A program made the position numbers and the translations under genes. The notes below the pieces were generated by a model. That model had not been told where the DNA came from and made no database searches. It was given only the letters and a program-made list of their open reading frames with translations. Of a stretch of 44,369 bases of DNA, positions 32,625 to 41,600 are shown piece after piece. The number at the start of each line of letters is the position of its first letter. Positions within the stretch are counted from its first letter, which is position 1. Origin of the DNA: a bacterium (GTDB taxonomy: Bacteria > CAIWAD01); NCBI GenBank assembly GCA_030685015.1, contig JAUXWS010000050.1:1-44369 (forward strand), in the 5' to 3' direction.

Positions 32625-32787
32625 CGACCCACGCGATTGAGATGCCAGTTTCAAAGTGTTTTCCATCAAGGGGATGGCCCCCACGGGGTCATGCTATCTT
32701 GTTCCGCATTCTGGAAAACCCCTTTTCCGTGCCAAGGGGCGGGAACTCTGTCAAGCCAACTGGACTGCCGTTCAATGCGATTGACCT

Positions 32788-33882
32788 GTGTTTGAGCTGA
32801 CGCTGCGACTGGCTCGCCATGACACCCGCCTGTGGTTGGGACGGGACGGCGCCCCCATCCTCGCCGCGGATCTGGCCCGACGACCCCGGCCGCGCATGCT
32901 GCTTACCGACAACCAGGTGGCCCGCGCCCGCGCCCGGCAGCTGGAGGACCTGGTGGAGGGAAGCGACCTGCACCGTCTGGTCCTTCCCACGGGCGAGGCA
33001 AGCAAGAACAGCGCCAACCTGCTCACCGTGCTCGCCGAGATGGGCAGCCTGGGCCTGGAGCGGCATTCGCCCCTGGTGGCCTTCGGCGGCGGCGTGATCG
33101 GCGACCTGGGCGGCCTGGCCGCCTCCCTGTGGAAGCGGGGCGTGCCGCTCATCCTGGTCCCCACCAGCCTGCTGGCGATGGTCGACGCCTGCCTCGGCGG
33201 CAAGACCGCGATCAATTTCGGCGGACTGCGCAACGCGGTGGGCACCTTCTGGCCGGCCTGTCTGGTGGTGGTCGACCTGGATTGCCTCGACACCCTGCCG
33301 GCGCGGGAATGGGCCGGCGGGTTCGGGGAGCTGCTCAAGGCCGCCTGGTTGTCGGACGGAAGCTGGGCCAGCCGCCTCGAGCAGGATCCGGCCGGCCTCC
33401 TGCGCGCCGGCCACCCGGATCTGGCCGGGCACCTGAAGCGCGCCCTCCGCGTCAAGGCGGCCCTGGTGGAAGGGGACGAGTTCGAAGCGGGGGAGCGGGC
33501 TCTGCTCAATCTGGGCCACAGTTTCGCCCATGCGCTGGAGGCCCGGGGCGACGGGGAGCTGGGGCATGGCCAGGCCGTGCTCTTCGGCATGCTGGCGGCG
33601 GCGCGGGCCAGCCGCTTGACCGGCGCGGCGCCACCGGCCGCGGCCGATGAGATGGAGGAGCGCCTGCGGCGGGTGCTGGCCTCCCTCGGCTTGTTGCCCG
33701 CGCGGAAGCTGGTCCGGCTGTCGGTGGCGAACCTGATGAAAGCCATGACCCAGGACAAGAAGGTGCGGGAGGGCCGTCTGCGGCTGGTGCTGCCCGAGAC
33801 GCCCGGCCGCGCCCGCCTGCAGGACGTGGCGGGGGAGACGGTGGCCGAGGCATGGCGGCAATGGAAGGATCTGGTGAGATGA
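32788..33882 (+). CDS. aroB: 3-dehydroquinate synthase
   Basis: A 364-residue enzyme, converting DAHP to 3-dehydroquinate in the shikimate pathway (NAD and metal dependent). Family features are LPTGEASKN, the GGGVIGDLGGLAA dinucleotide motif near 97, VPTSLLAMVDACLGGKTAIN near 130, EWAGGFGELLKAAWL, and the metal-site His in NLGHSFAHALEA near 245, plus GQAVLFGM and DKK near the end. The GTG start is used since no upstream ATG in frame gives a better fit; the ribosome site is weak. It overlaps aroQ by 4 nt. Confidence 0.96.
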   Translation: MFELTLRLARHDTRLWLGRDGAPILAADLARRPRPRMLLTDNQVARARARQLEDLVEGSDLHRLVLPTGEASKNSANLLTVLAEMGSLGLERHSPLVAFGGGVIGDLGGLAASLWKRGVPLILVPTSLLAMVDACLGGKTAINFGGLRNAVGTFWPACLVVVDLDCLDTLPAREWAGGFGELLKAAWLSDGSWASRLEQDPAGLLRAGHPDLAGHLKRALRVKAALVEGDEFEAGERALLNLGHSFAHALEARGDGELGHGQAVLFGMLAAARASRLTGAAPPAAADEMEERLRRVLASLGLLPARKLVRLSVANLMKAMTQDKKVREGRLRLVLPETPGRARLQDVAGETVAEAWRQWKDLVR

Positions 33883-34340
33883 GACTGGATCTGGTCAATG
33901 GACCCAACCTCAACCGCCTGGGCCGGCGCCAGGTGGAGATTTACGGCGGCCACAGCCTGGATGAGATCGGGCAGGAACTGATCCGCGCCTTTCCGGAGGT
34001 CGGCTGGACCTTCTTCCAGAGCAACCACGAGGGGGCGCTGGTGGATCGCCTGCAATGGGCCGACGATCACGCCGACGGCCTCATCATCAATCCGGGCGGC
34101 CTCTCCCACACCAGTGTCGTGCTGCTGGACGCGCTGCTGGCGCTGCGCATCCCCATTGTCGAGGTGCATGTGAGCCAGGTGGCGGCCCGGGAGAGTTTCC
34201 GCCGGCGCCTGCTCACGGCCCGCGCCGCCACCGCCCTCGTCTGCGGCATGGGGCCGGCCGGCTATGCCGCGGCGGCCCGGCACCTGCTGTCACAATGGAA
34301 TGGATCCTCGCGGCAGGAGAAGGGAGGCGGCGCATGCTGA
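33879..34340 (+). CDS. aroQ: 3-dehydroquinate dehydratase, type II
   Basis: A 153-residue dehydroquinase, the usual type II length. It has LVNGPNLNRLGRRQVEIYGG with the catalytic Tyr, FFQSNHEGALVDRLQ, LIINPGGLSHTSVVLLDAL and IPIVEVHVSQVAARESFR. It is the next step after aroB in the pathway and is translationally coupled to it by an ATGA overlap. Its end overlaps the following gene (start 34334) by 7 nt. Confidence 0.96.
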   Translation: MRLDLVNGPNLNRLGRRQVEIYGGHSLDEIGQELIRAFPEVGWTFFQSNHEGALVDRLQWADDHADGLIINPGGLSHTSVVLLDALLALRIPIVEVHVSQVAARESFRRRLLTARAATALVCGMGPAGYAAAARHLLSQWNGSSRQEKGGGAC

Positions 34341-37045
34341 AAAAGCTGAGCATCCTGCTCCTGCCGGCCCTGGTGGCCGCGCCGGCCATCGCCGGAGAAG
34401 ACCCCTTCGCCCAGGCCCTGCAGCGGGCCGGTTTGCGGCCGGCGGACCTCGCCTTCCCGCTGCTGCCCGCCGAGCGTGACAGCCTGCGCCTGCGACGCGT
34501 GGACGAGGTGCTGATGGCCGGCCGCCGCCTGGACCATTGGGCCGACTCCCTCTGCCGGGCCCTGTCCAGCACGGGGGATCTGGCCGGGTTGGGTGCCCTC
34601 CTGCAGGGGGAGGTGGTGCGGGCGGGATCGCCTTCCGCCAAGTGGCCCCTGGCGGCGCCGGCGCCCCCCGCCTTTGCGGAAAGGGGGAACTGGGACGCCT
34701 GGATCCAGCGGCTGGGCGCGCTGGCCGGGCATCGGCTGCTCTCCGCCGCCGCGGTCGAAGTCCTGGAGCAGGACCTGTCCGACCTGCTGCAGGAGGATCC
34801 CGACCTGGGGGAGCGCAGCGTTTTCGAACTGGACAGCCTGCTGCGCTTGGCCGAGGCGGAGGCCCGCCGGCGCCAGGAGCGTCTCGAGCGGGCCGACCTG
34901 CCGGATGTGGCCCAGCTCCTGGCGATCCTGGCCGAGCTGGATGGCCTGCACCGGGATCTGCCCCTGCTCCGGGAGGCCGCGGCGGGGGAACGGGTGCGCG
35001 ACCACCCATGCTTCGGGCCGGTGCTCCATGCCGATGAGCGGGTGGCGATCGGCGCGGCCGGCCCCAACACCTGGCGGGGCGAGCTGCCGCCCATCATCAT
35101 CGACCTGGGCGGGGATGACCGCTACGAGGGACCGGTGGCCGTCACCCGCGGCGGGGTCAGCCTCCTCATCGATCTCGACGGGGACGACCACTACCTCTGC
35201 CGGGGCGAGATCGGACCCGCCGCCACTGTGGGCGGTCTCTCCCTGTTGCTGGACCTGGCCGGCAATGATCGCTACGAGGGCGAATTCGCCGCCCTGGGCG
35301 CCGCCCTGGGGGGCATGGCCCTGCTCGTGGACCATGGCGGCGACGATCACTACAGCGGCGACACCTTCTGCCTGGGGGCGGGCAGCCTGGGTATCGGCGT
35401 GCTGCTGGACGGCGGCGGCAACGACTTGTACCTGAGCAGCCTGTACGGGCAGGGCTTCGGCCACCTGGCCGGCCTCGGCCTGCTGCAGGATACGGACGGG
35501 CACGACCACTACCTGATGCAGCCCCGCTTCGTGGACCAGATCCGCTACGAGGACCACCACCTGACCCTGGGCCAGGGTTTCGGCTATGGCCAGCGTCCCG
35601 ACCTCTCCGGCGGCATCGGCCTCTTGCACGACCTGGGCGGGAACGACCTCTACAGCGCCGACATCTACGGACAGGGGGCGGCCTATTGGTGGTCGCTGGG
35701 CGCCCTGGTCGACCGCGCCGGCAACGATCGCTACCTCGCGTGGCAGTACGCCCAGGGGGCGGGGGTGCATCTGGCGGCGGGCCTGCTGCTCGACCAAGCG
35801 GGCCTGGACGTCTACCAGAGCCGCGGCGTCAGCCAGGGCTGCGGCCACGACCTGGCGCTGGGCTGGTTGCTGGACATGGCCGGCGACGACAGTTACGTGG
35901 CCTGGGACCTGAGCCAGGGCGCCGGCAGCGCCAACGGCTGCGGCCTCCTCACCGACCTGGCCGGTCAGGACCTCTACGCCATGCGGGGCCAGGCCAAACC
36001 GCGCGCTTACGGCGATCCCCGTCGCCGCACCGGGTCCATCGGTTTCTTCCTTGACGCCCAAGGAGAGGATCTCTACCTGGGGCCGGGCGCCAACGACAGC
36101 CTTTGGAGCGGCAGCCTGCGCGGCCTGGGGCAGGATTGGAGCGCCCCGGCGGCCGCGACGGTCGGGACTCCAGCCGCCGCTGAGCCGGTGAAGGGGCTGG
36201 ATTCCCTCTTCCGTGCCGACGACCGCGTGGAGCGGCTCTACGTCTGGGCCATCCGCCTGGAGCCCAAATGGTCCCGCGAGCGGGACTTGGCGCGCGCCGC
36301 CCTCAAGGAGCGGCCGGCCGACCTGGCCGGCCTGATCCGCCAGCGGCGCCTGATGGCCTCACGCATCAGCTGGGAGCGGCACGCCCTCAAGGACCTGGTG
36401 GCGGCCATGGGCGAGGCCGCCCTGCCCTTGCTGGTTGAGGCGGTGGAGCAGGAAATCCCGGGGACGGCGGGGGAGGAGCGCGAGGCGCGCCTGTCGGAGC
36501 GGGGCTTCGCCCTGTGGACTCTGTCCGAGACGCGGACCTTGGGCGAAGCCAGCCTCTTCGCGGACTGGTGGCGGCAGGGCGTCGGGCGGCAGGAGCCGGG
36601 TCAGGCCGCCCTGCTGCTGGAATGCCTGGCGGAGCGCGGCGGCGCGCCGGAGCCCCTGCTTGAAGGATTGGGCTGGCCCCACGCCGGGCTGCGCCGCTCG
36701 GCGGCCTGGGGACTGGGCCGGCTGCCCTCCACGGCGGTCGGGCGCGAGGCGCTGTTGACGGCCCTGGGGGACAGCGTCCTGGCCGTGCGCATCAGCGCCT
36801 TTGAGAGTCTGGCCCAGGACAGCCTGCTGGACGGCCGGCGCGTCGCCGCTGCCCTCTTCGACGAGGAGCGACCCTCCCTGGCGCGCCGGGAACTGGTCCG
36901 CCTGCTGGCCCGGCGGGACGGGCTCCTGGCTCGCCGCTTGGTGCCGCGCCTGGAGGCCGACCCCGTGCTGGCGGCCGAGACGGATTGGATCCGGGCCGGA
37001 CTGCCGCCGGAAGCGGCCCCGTCCCCCCGCCAGCGCCGTCCATGA
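34334..37045 (+). CDS. Exported 12-repeat (GxDxY/QGxG) protein with HEAT-like C-terminus
   Basis: A 903-residue protein of unknown function. Residues 1-20 are a signal peptide (KLSILLLPALVAAPAIA). Residues 25-250 look mostly helical with coiled stretches (LLRLAEAEARRRQERLERAD). Residues 254-585 hold 12 copies of a D-x-x-G-x-D-x-Y motif, from D257 to D574, most spaced 26-27 residues, and many followed by a Q-G-x-G segment (YGQGFGHLAGLGLL, YAQGAGVHLAAGLLL). The regular period suggests a beta-solenoid; the Asp/Asn-rich turns could bind calcium, but neither is shown. The last 200 residues (GWPHAGLRRSAAWGLGRLPS, LGDSVLAVRISAFESLAQ) resemble HEAT repeats. It overlaps aroQ and the flippase gene, so it is co-translated. 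Its place next to a flippase suggests an envelope role. Confidence 0.75.
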   Translation: MLKKLSILLLPALVAAPAIAGEDPFAQALQRAGLRPADLAFPLLPAERDSLRLRRVDEVLMAGRRLDHWADSLCRALSSTGDLAGLGALLQGEVVRAGSPSAKWPLAAPAPPAFAERGNWDAWIQRLGALAGHRLLSAAAVEVLEQDLSDLLQEDPDLGERSVFELDSLLRLAEAEARRRQERLERADLPDVAQLLAILAELDGLHRDLPLLREAAAGERVRDHPCFGPVLHADERVAIGAAGPNTWRGELPPIIIDLGGDDRYEGPVAVTRGGVSLLIDLDGDDHYLCRGEIGPAATVGGLSLLLDLAGNDRYEGEFAALGAALGGMALLVDHGGDDHYSGDTFCLGAGSLGIGVLLDGGGNDLYLSSLYGQGFGHLAGLGLLQDTDGHDHYLMQPRFVDQIRYEDHHLTLGQGFGYGQRPDLSGGIGLLHDLGGNDLYSADIYGQGAAYWWSLGALVDRAGNDRYLAWQYAQGAGVHLAAGLLLDQAGLDVYQSRGVSQGCGHDLALGWLLDMAGDDSYVAWDLSQGAGSANGCGLLTDLAGQDLYAMRGQAKPRAYGDPRRRTGSIGFFLDAQGEDLYLGPGANDSLWSGSLRGLGQDWSAPAAATVGTPAAAEPVKGLDSLFRADDRVERLYVWAIRLEPKWSRERDLARAALKERPADLAGLIRQRRLMASRISWERHALKDLVAAMGEAALPLLVEAVEQEIPGTAGEEREARLSERGFALWTLSETRTLGEASLFADWWRQGVGRQEPGQAALLLECLAERGGAPEPLLEGLGWPHAGLRRSAAWGLGRLPSTAVGREALLTALGDSVLAVRISAFESLAQDSLLDGRRVAAALFDEERPSLARRELVRLLARRDGLLARRLVPRLEADPVLAAETDWIRAGLPPEAAPSPRQRRP

Positions 37046-38598
37046 GCCTGACCCGCCAGAGCCTGCTGCTCAGCCTGGGACGCTCGGCCGCCAGCGCCGC
37101 GCGCCTGCTGGTCAACCTGGGCGTGGCGCGGCTCTTCGGCGAGCGGCTTGGCTTCACGGCGGAATACCAGAACATCTGGCTGGTGTTCAACACCAGCTAC
37201 ATGTTCTTCATCCTCAGCCTGCCCAGCGTGCTTTTCTACTTCTTCCCGCGGGCCCGGCCCGAGGAGCAGGCCAGGCTGATGGCCACCGTGCACCAGCTGC
37301 TGCTCGTCATGGGCCTGGTCTACGGGGCTCTGCTGTGGTGGGCCGCGCCCCGCCTCGCCGGCTTCTACCACATGCCGGAGCTGGCCGGCCATCTCAAGGT
37401 TTTCGCCCTCTACGGCGGGGCGATGGTCGCCGGCTCGGGGATGGAGTCCGTCTTCAACCTGCTGGGCCGCTTCCGTCTGCTGGCCGTCTGGTTGACGCTG
37501 GAAGCCGCGCTCTTCCTCCTGCTGGCCCTGGGACCCGTCGCCCTGGGCGCCCGACCCGAGCTTCTGCCCGAGATCGCCGACCGGCTGGCCGCCCTCTGGC
37601 CCGAGCTGGGCCGCGAAGGGGCGGGCATCCGGGCCGCCTGCTGGCTGCTGGGGATGATGGCCCTGGCCAAGTGGGCCGTATTCCAGGCCGCGCTCCTGGC
37701 CAGCCACCCCGAGTTGGCCTGGCGGCCCATCCGCTTCAGCCGGGAGCGTCTCAGGCCGCTGCTGGGCTACGCGCTGCCCATCACGGCCACGACCCTGGTG
37801 GCCTACCTGGCGGCTTACCTGGACAAGAACATCGTGGCGGCCTTCTTTGTCGACAAGGCCGTCTTCGCGCGCTTCCAGGCCGGCGCGCTGGAAGTGCCCT
37901 TCGTCTCCGTGCTGGTGGGGAGCGTGTCCGTCGTCATGTTGCCGCACATCTCGCGCCTGCAGCACGAGGGCCGGCTGCCGGAACTGGCCGACCTGCTGGC
38001 CGAGGGCGTGGAGAAGGTGGCCTGGCTGGTCTTCCCCATCTTCACCCTGCTCATGGTGCTGGCCGACCCGCTCTATGTGGCCTTGTGGGGCCCCTCCTAC
38101 GAGGCATCGGCCCTGCCCTTCCGCCTCTACCTGCTGCTCTTCCCGCTGCGCCTCATCTTCTACGGCCAGGTGCTCAACACGCTGGGCCTGCAGCGCTGGG
38201 TGCTGGGCACGGCGCTGGGCGACCTGCTGCTCAATGCCACCCTCTCCCTCTGGCTGGTGCGCCTGCACTGGGCGGGTCCGGCCTTGGCCACCGTTCTGGC
38301 CACCATCGCCGAAGTCGCAGTCTTCTGGTGGCTGCTGGGGCGGGGCCTGGGACTGCCCGTCACGCGCGTGTTCGTGCCCGGCCGCCTCTGGCGCATCGCG
38401 CGCCTGGCGCTGGTGGCCGGATTGGCGGCGCTGGGGGGGCGCCTGGCCGGCCGCGGCCCCTGGGAGATGATCCTGCTGGGCACCCTCAGTCACGGCGCGG
38501 TCTTCCTGCTGCTGGCCTGGCGGGCCGGATTGGGACAGTTCATCAAGGAGCGCCGGGATCGCTCCCGGGCCATCCGCGGCGGGGGAGGTGTCACATGA
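37042..38598 (+). CDS. Wzx/MATE-type oligosaccharide flippase
   Basis: A 518-residue polytopic membrane protein with about 12-14 hydrophobic helices. The N-terminal SARLLVNLGVARLFGERLG, then WLVFNTSYMFFILSLPSVLFYFFPRA, and the central DKNIVAAFF and SVSVVMLPHISRL fit the MVF/polysaccharide transporter (Wzx, MOP superfamily) pattern. Such proteins flip lipid-linked oligosaccharide repeat units outward. The sugar carried is unknown and no glycosyltransferase is adjacent. It overlaps the repeat-protein gene (ATGA) and the DUF1189-like gene (ATGA). Confidence 0.85.
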   Translation: MSLTRQSLLLSLGRSAASAARLLVNLGVARLFGERLGFTAEYQNIWLVFNTSYMFFILSLPSVLFYFFPRARPEEQARLMATVHQLLLVMGLVYGALLWWAAPRLAGFYHMPELAGHLKVFALYGGAMVAGSGMESVFNLLGRFRLLAVWLTLEAALFLLLALGPVALGARPELLPEIADRLAALWPELGREGAGIRAACWLLGMMALAKWAVFQAALLASHPELAWRPIRFSRERLRPLLGYALPITATTLVAYLAAYLDKNIVAAFFVDKAVFARFQAGALEVPFVSVLVGSVSVVMLPHISRLQHEGRLPELADLLAEGVEKVAWLVFPIFTLLMVLADPLYVALWGPSYEASALPFRLYLLLFPLRLIFYGQVLNTLGLQRWVLGTALGDLLLNATLSLWLVRLHWAGPALATVLATIAEVAVFWWLLGRGLGLPVTRVFVPGRLWRIARLALVAGLAALGGRLAGRGPWEMILLGTLSHGAVFLLLAWRAGLGQFIKERRDRSRAIRGGGGVT

Positions 38599-39374
38599 TT
38601 GGGGGCTTGCGGCGTCTGGTGGTGCCGTCCTGGCAACGGCAAAGGGCGGTGGACGAGGTGCGCTCGGGGCGCGGCATCGGGCTGGGACGGGTGCTGCTGG
38701 CGGCTTTGATCCTGACCTTGGCCATGAACCTCATGGTGATGAAGGTCCTGGACCGCCTCCTGGCCGAGGCGCCGGTCGTGGTGGAGCAGCTGCCTCTGCT
38801 CGGACTGCGGGACGGCAAGCTGTGGACGGAGCCGCCCCTGAGCGAGCCCCTCGTGCTGCTGGATCGAGGCGGCCATGAGTTCGCCATCATCGATCTGGAG
38901 GGACGCACCCGCCTGGAGGAGAGAGCCGCCCTCCTCATGGTCACGCGCACCCGGGTCCTGGTCAAGGGCGCCGAGGGGCGCATCCAGGCTTTTCCCCTGG
39001 GCGGGACGGGCCAGGGCGAGTCCCGCTTGGACCATGGCGACCTGCTTGCTTTGGCCAGCGGTCTGCGCTGGACCAGCCTCGTCCTTTCCCTCCCCTTCCT
39101 CTACGTGCTGAGCCTGGCCCTGCTGGCGGCCGAGCTGGGCCTGGCCGGCCTCTTCGCCCTGGTGCCCAACCTCCTCTACCGCCTGGGCCTGGACGGGGCG
39201 GCCCGCCTGCGCCTCGCCTCGCTCGGCCTCCTGCCCTCCACGGCCCTGGTCAGCGCCGCCATGCTGCTGGGCCTCTCCCGGGGCCTGCCCCTCCTTGCCC
39301 TGGCCCTCACCCTGGCCTGGATGCTGGCCCGCTGTCCCGCCCTCGCCGCCCCGCCGCCGGCGGAGCCCGACTGA
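38595..39374 (+). CDS. DUF1189-like membrane protein
   Basis: A 259-residue membrane protein. One helix near 30-50 (LGRVLLAALILTLAMNLMVM) is followed by an outer soluble part (about 55-150). This part contains LPLLGLRDGKLWTEPP, EFAIIDLEGRT and LLMVTRTRVLVKGAEGRIQAF, matching the DUF1189 order of short beta-strands. Three to four more helices end the protein, and a Pro-rich tail follows. The family function is not established. It is coupled to the flippase gene by a 4-nt overlap. Confidence 0.7.
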   Translation: MIGGLRRLVVPSWQRQRAVDEVRSGRGIGLGRVLLAALILTLAMNLMVMKVLDRLLAEAPVVVEQLPLLGLRDGKLWTEPPLSEPLVLLDRGGHEFAIIDLEGRTRLEERAALLMVTRTRVLVKGAEGRIQAFPLGGTGQGESRLDHGDLLALASGLRWTSLVLSLPFLYVLSLALLAAELGLAGLFALVPNLLYRLGLDGAARLRLASLGLLPSTALVSAAMLLGLSRGLPLLALALTLAWMLARCPALAAPPPAEPD

Positions 39375-39439
39375 GCCGGCCATTGCCCATCCCGACCAGT
39401 CTGGATAACTTGCAGCCACAGTCCCAACGGGTACCGCCC

Positions 39440-41212
39440 ATGCCGCTGCCGCCATCCGAGGAACTTCTGGTCCGCCTGCCATTGCGGCTGGCCATCGTGG
39501 ATGAACACCACCACGCGGTGGGCCTGGACGGCAAGCCGCTGCCCACGCCGGGGGCGATCCATGACGGCGACTGCCACCTCTGCACGCTGAGCGATGAAGA
39601 GTGCCCCATCCGCCTCAGCCTGCGCGACGGCCGGCGCCGTCATCTGCGGCTGCCTCCCCATCTCTGCGGCGGCGAGCATGGCATCGACCTGGACATCCTG
39701 CCCCTCAAGGGCGAACTGGCGGGGCATGTCCTGGTGGTCGAGCGGAATCTGGACGAGTCGAACCTCGAACTGAGCCGCACCGAGGTGGACCTCGAGCGGC
39801 AGCTGCGGCAGCTGGACATCCTCAACCAGGTGCTGGCCGCCCTGCAGCAGAGCCGCGACCTGGACCGCATCCTGCGCATCATCCTGGCCGGCCTCACCTT
39901 CGGCAAGGGGCTGGAATTCAACCGCGCCTTCTATTTCCACCGCCAGGGCGACGAGATCGTCGGCCGCCTGGCGGTCGGCCCCTTGAGCGGCGAGGAGGCC
40001 TCCCGCATCTGGATGCGCCACGACCTCAACCTGCTCAGCCTCTCCGAGCTTTTCCAACAGCTGGATGAGCAGGATGCGGACCGGCCCATCCAGCGCCACG
40101 TGGAAAGCCTGCGCTTCCACCTGGCCGCCGCCCCTCCCCAGCTCCGCCAGGCCCTCGAGCGTCCGGGCTGCACCTGCCTGCACATGCCGGAGCTGCGCGA
40201 GCCGGGTTCGGTCTGCCTGCTGGAGATGACGGGCAGCCAGGAGAGCTGGCTGGCGCCCGTGCGCGTCCCCATCTCGGGCGAGGCCGGGCAGCCGGAGGAG
40301 ACGCGGGGCTTCCTTTTGGTCGACAATGCCATCACCCAGCGGCCGCCCACCAGCGAGCATCTGGACGCCCTGGTCAGCTGCGCGCGCCACCTGGGCTTCG
40401 CCATCGAGCGGGCCCGGCTCAACCGCGAGCTGGACGAGCGGGTCAAGGAGCTGCAGGAGGCCAACGTCCAGCTGGACCGCCGTCAGGCCCAGCTGCTCAG
40501 CGCCGAGAAACTGGCCGCCGTCGGCCGCGTCACGGGCAACCTGGCCCATGAGATCAAGACGCCGCTCATGTCCATCGGCGGCTTCGCCCGCCTGCTCGTT
40601 CGCGAGCTGGAGGGCCTGGACAAGCCGCGGGAGCACGCCGAGCTGGTGCTCAAGGAATGCCGGCGCATCGAGCGCATCCTCGAGGCCCTGCTCGACTACG
40701 GCGCGCCCCAGATCCTGCGGCGGGACCGGGTGGATCTGCGCTCACGGGTGGAGCAGCTGGCGGAGCGCCTGGAGGAGAGTTTCCGCGAGCGGGGCATCAC
40801 CCTCGAGCTGGACCTGCCTGCCGAACCCTGCTGGGCCTTTGGCGACGTCTTGCGCCTGGACCAGCTGCTGCACATCCAGCTGCAGAACGTCCTGGACCTG
40901 AACGAGCCCCGCCGGGAGAACGGCCAGCGCTGCACGCGCCTGGCCGTCGGCTTGTCCTGCCACGAGGGCGAACTGCGGCTCGCCGTGGCCGACGACGGCC
41001 CCGGCGTTCCGCCATCCCTGCTTGACCGATTGTTCGAACCTTTCGTCAGCGGGCGCGACGGCGCCCTGGGCCTGGGCCTGGCCCAGGCCCGGGACATCGC
41101 CCGGCTGCACGAGGGGGAGATCCGGCTCGTCCAGCCTGGCCGGCTGGGGGGCGCGGAGTTCATCACCACTCTGCACGGGAGGAGCCATGGCCAGGATCCT
41201 GATCGCGGATGA
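39440..41212 (+). CDS. Soluble GAF-domain sensor histidine kinase with N-terminal Cys motif
   Basis: A 590-residue cytosolic kinase. The N-terminal 60 residues contain a PAS-like start and CHLC...C (DGDCHLCTLSDEECPI), plus HLCGG; such Cys clusters could bind metal or sense redox, which is not shown. A coiled coil (about 115-135) leads to a GAF domain (about 135-325). HisKA has H370 (NLAHEIKTPLMSIGG) and HATPase has ADDGPGVP, RLFEPFVSG and GALGLGLAQARDIARLH. ATG 39440 is chosen; a TTG at 39383 in frame would add 19 residues. Neither has a strong ribosome site. It overlaps the next receiver gene by 26 nt. Confidence 0.88.
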   Translation: MPLPPSEELLVRLPLRLAIVDEHHHAVGLDGKPLPTPGAIHDGDCHLCTLSDEECPIRLSLRDGRRRHLRLPPHLCGGEHGIDLDILPLKGELAGHVLVVERNLDESNLELSRTEVDLERQLRQLDILNQVLAALQQSRDLDRILRIILAGLTFGKGLEFNRAFYFHRQGDEIVGRLAVGPLSGEEASRIWMRHDLNLLSLSELFQQLDEQDADRPIQRHVESLRFHLAAAPPQLRQALERPGCTCLHMPELREPGSVCLLEMTGSQESWLAPVRVPISGEAGQPEETRGFLLVDNAITQRPPTSEHLDALVSCARHLGFAIERARLNRELDERVKELQEANVQLDRRQAQLLSAEKLAAVGRVTGNLAHEIKTPLMSIGGFARLLVRELEGLDKPREHAELVLKECRRIERILEALLDYGAPQILRRDRVDLRSRVEQLAERLEESFRERGITLELDLPAEPCWAFGDVLRLDQLLHIQLQNVLDLNEPRRENGQRCTRLAVGLSCHEGELRLAVADDGPGVPPSLLDRLFEPFVSGRDGALGLGLAQARDIARLHEGEIRLVQPGRLGGAEFITTLHGRSHGQDPDRG

Positions 41213-41552
41213 CGACGAATCGCTGAGACTGCTCTATCAGGAAGAGTTCTCCGCCGAAGGCCACGAGCTGCATTTCGCCGCCACCGGGCGCGAGGCCGTC
41301 GAACTGGCCCGCCAGGTGCGACCGGACCTCATCGTGATGGACATCCGCATGCCGGAGATGGACGGCCTGGAGGCGATGGGGCGCATCGTGGCCGAGGACA
41401 ACGAGGTCCCCGTCATCATCTACAGCGCCTTTCCGCACCACAAGGAGGATTTCTCCAGCTGGCTGGCGGACGCCTACCTGGTCAAGTCCATGGACCTGGG
41501 CGAGTTGAAGCGGACCATTGAGAGAACCTTGAGCGAGCGTGGCCGGCGCTGA
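41187..41552 (+). CDS. Single-domain response regulator
   Basis: A 121-residue CheY-like receiver. Acidic pocket D8, D9 and D10; phospho-acceptor D52 (LIVMDIRMP). The switch residue is Ser (IIYSAF) in place of the more common Thr, and the Lys is in YLVKSMDL, with Ser following where Pro is usual. GGAGG (41178-41182) precedes ATG 41187. It lies inside the end of the kinase gene and must be its partner. No output domain is present. Confidence 0.92.
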   Translation: MARILIADDDESLRLLYQEEFSAEGHELHFAATGREAVELARQVRPDLIVMDIRMPEMDGLEAMGRIVAEDNEVPVIIYSAFPHHKEDFSSWLADAYLVKSMDLGELKRTIERTLSERGRR

Positions 41553-41600
41553 TCGCCCGCCGCCCCGACAAGCAGCCAGACCCTACCAGAAAGGCATGTC

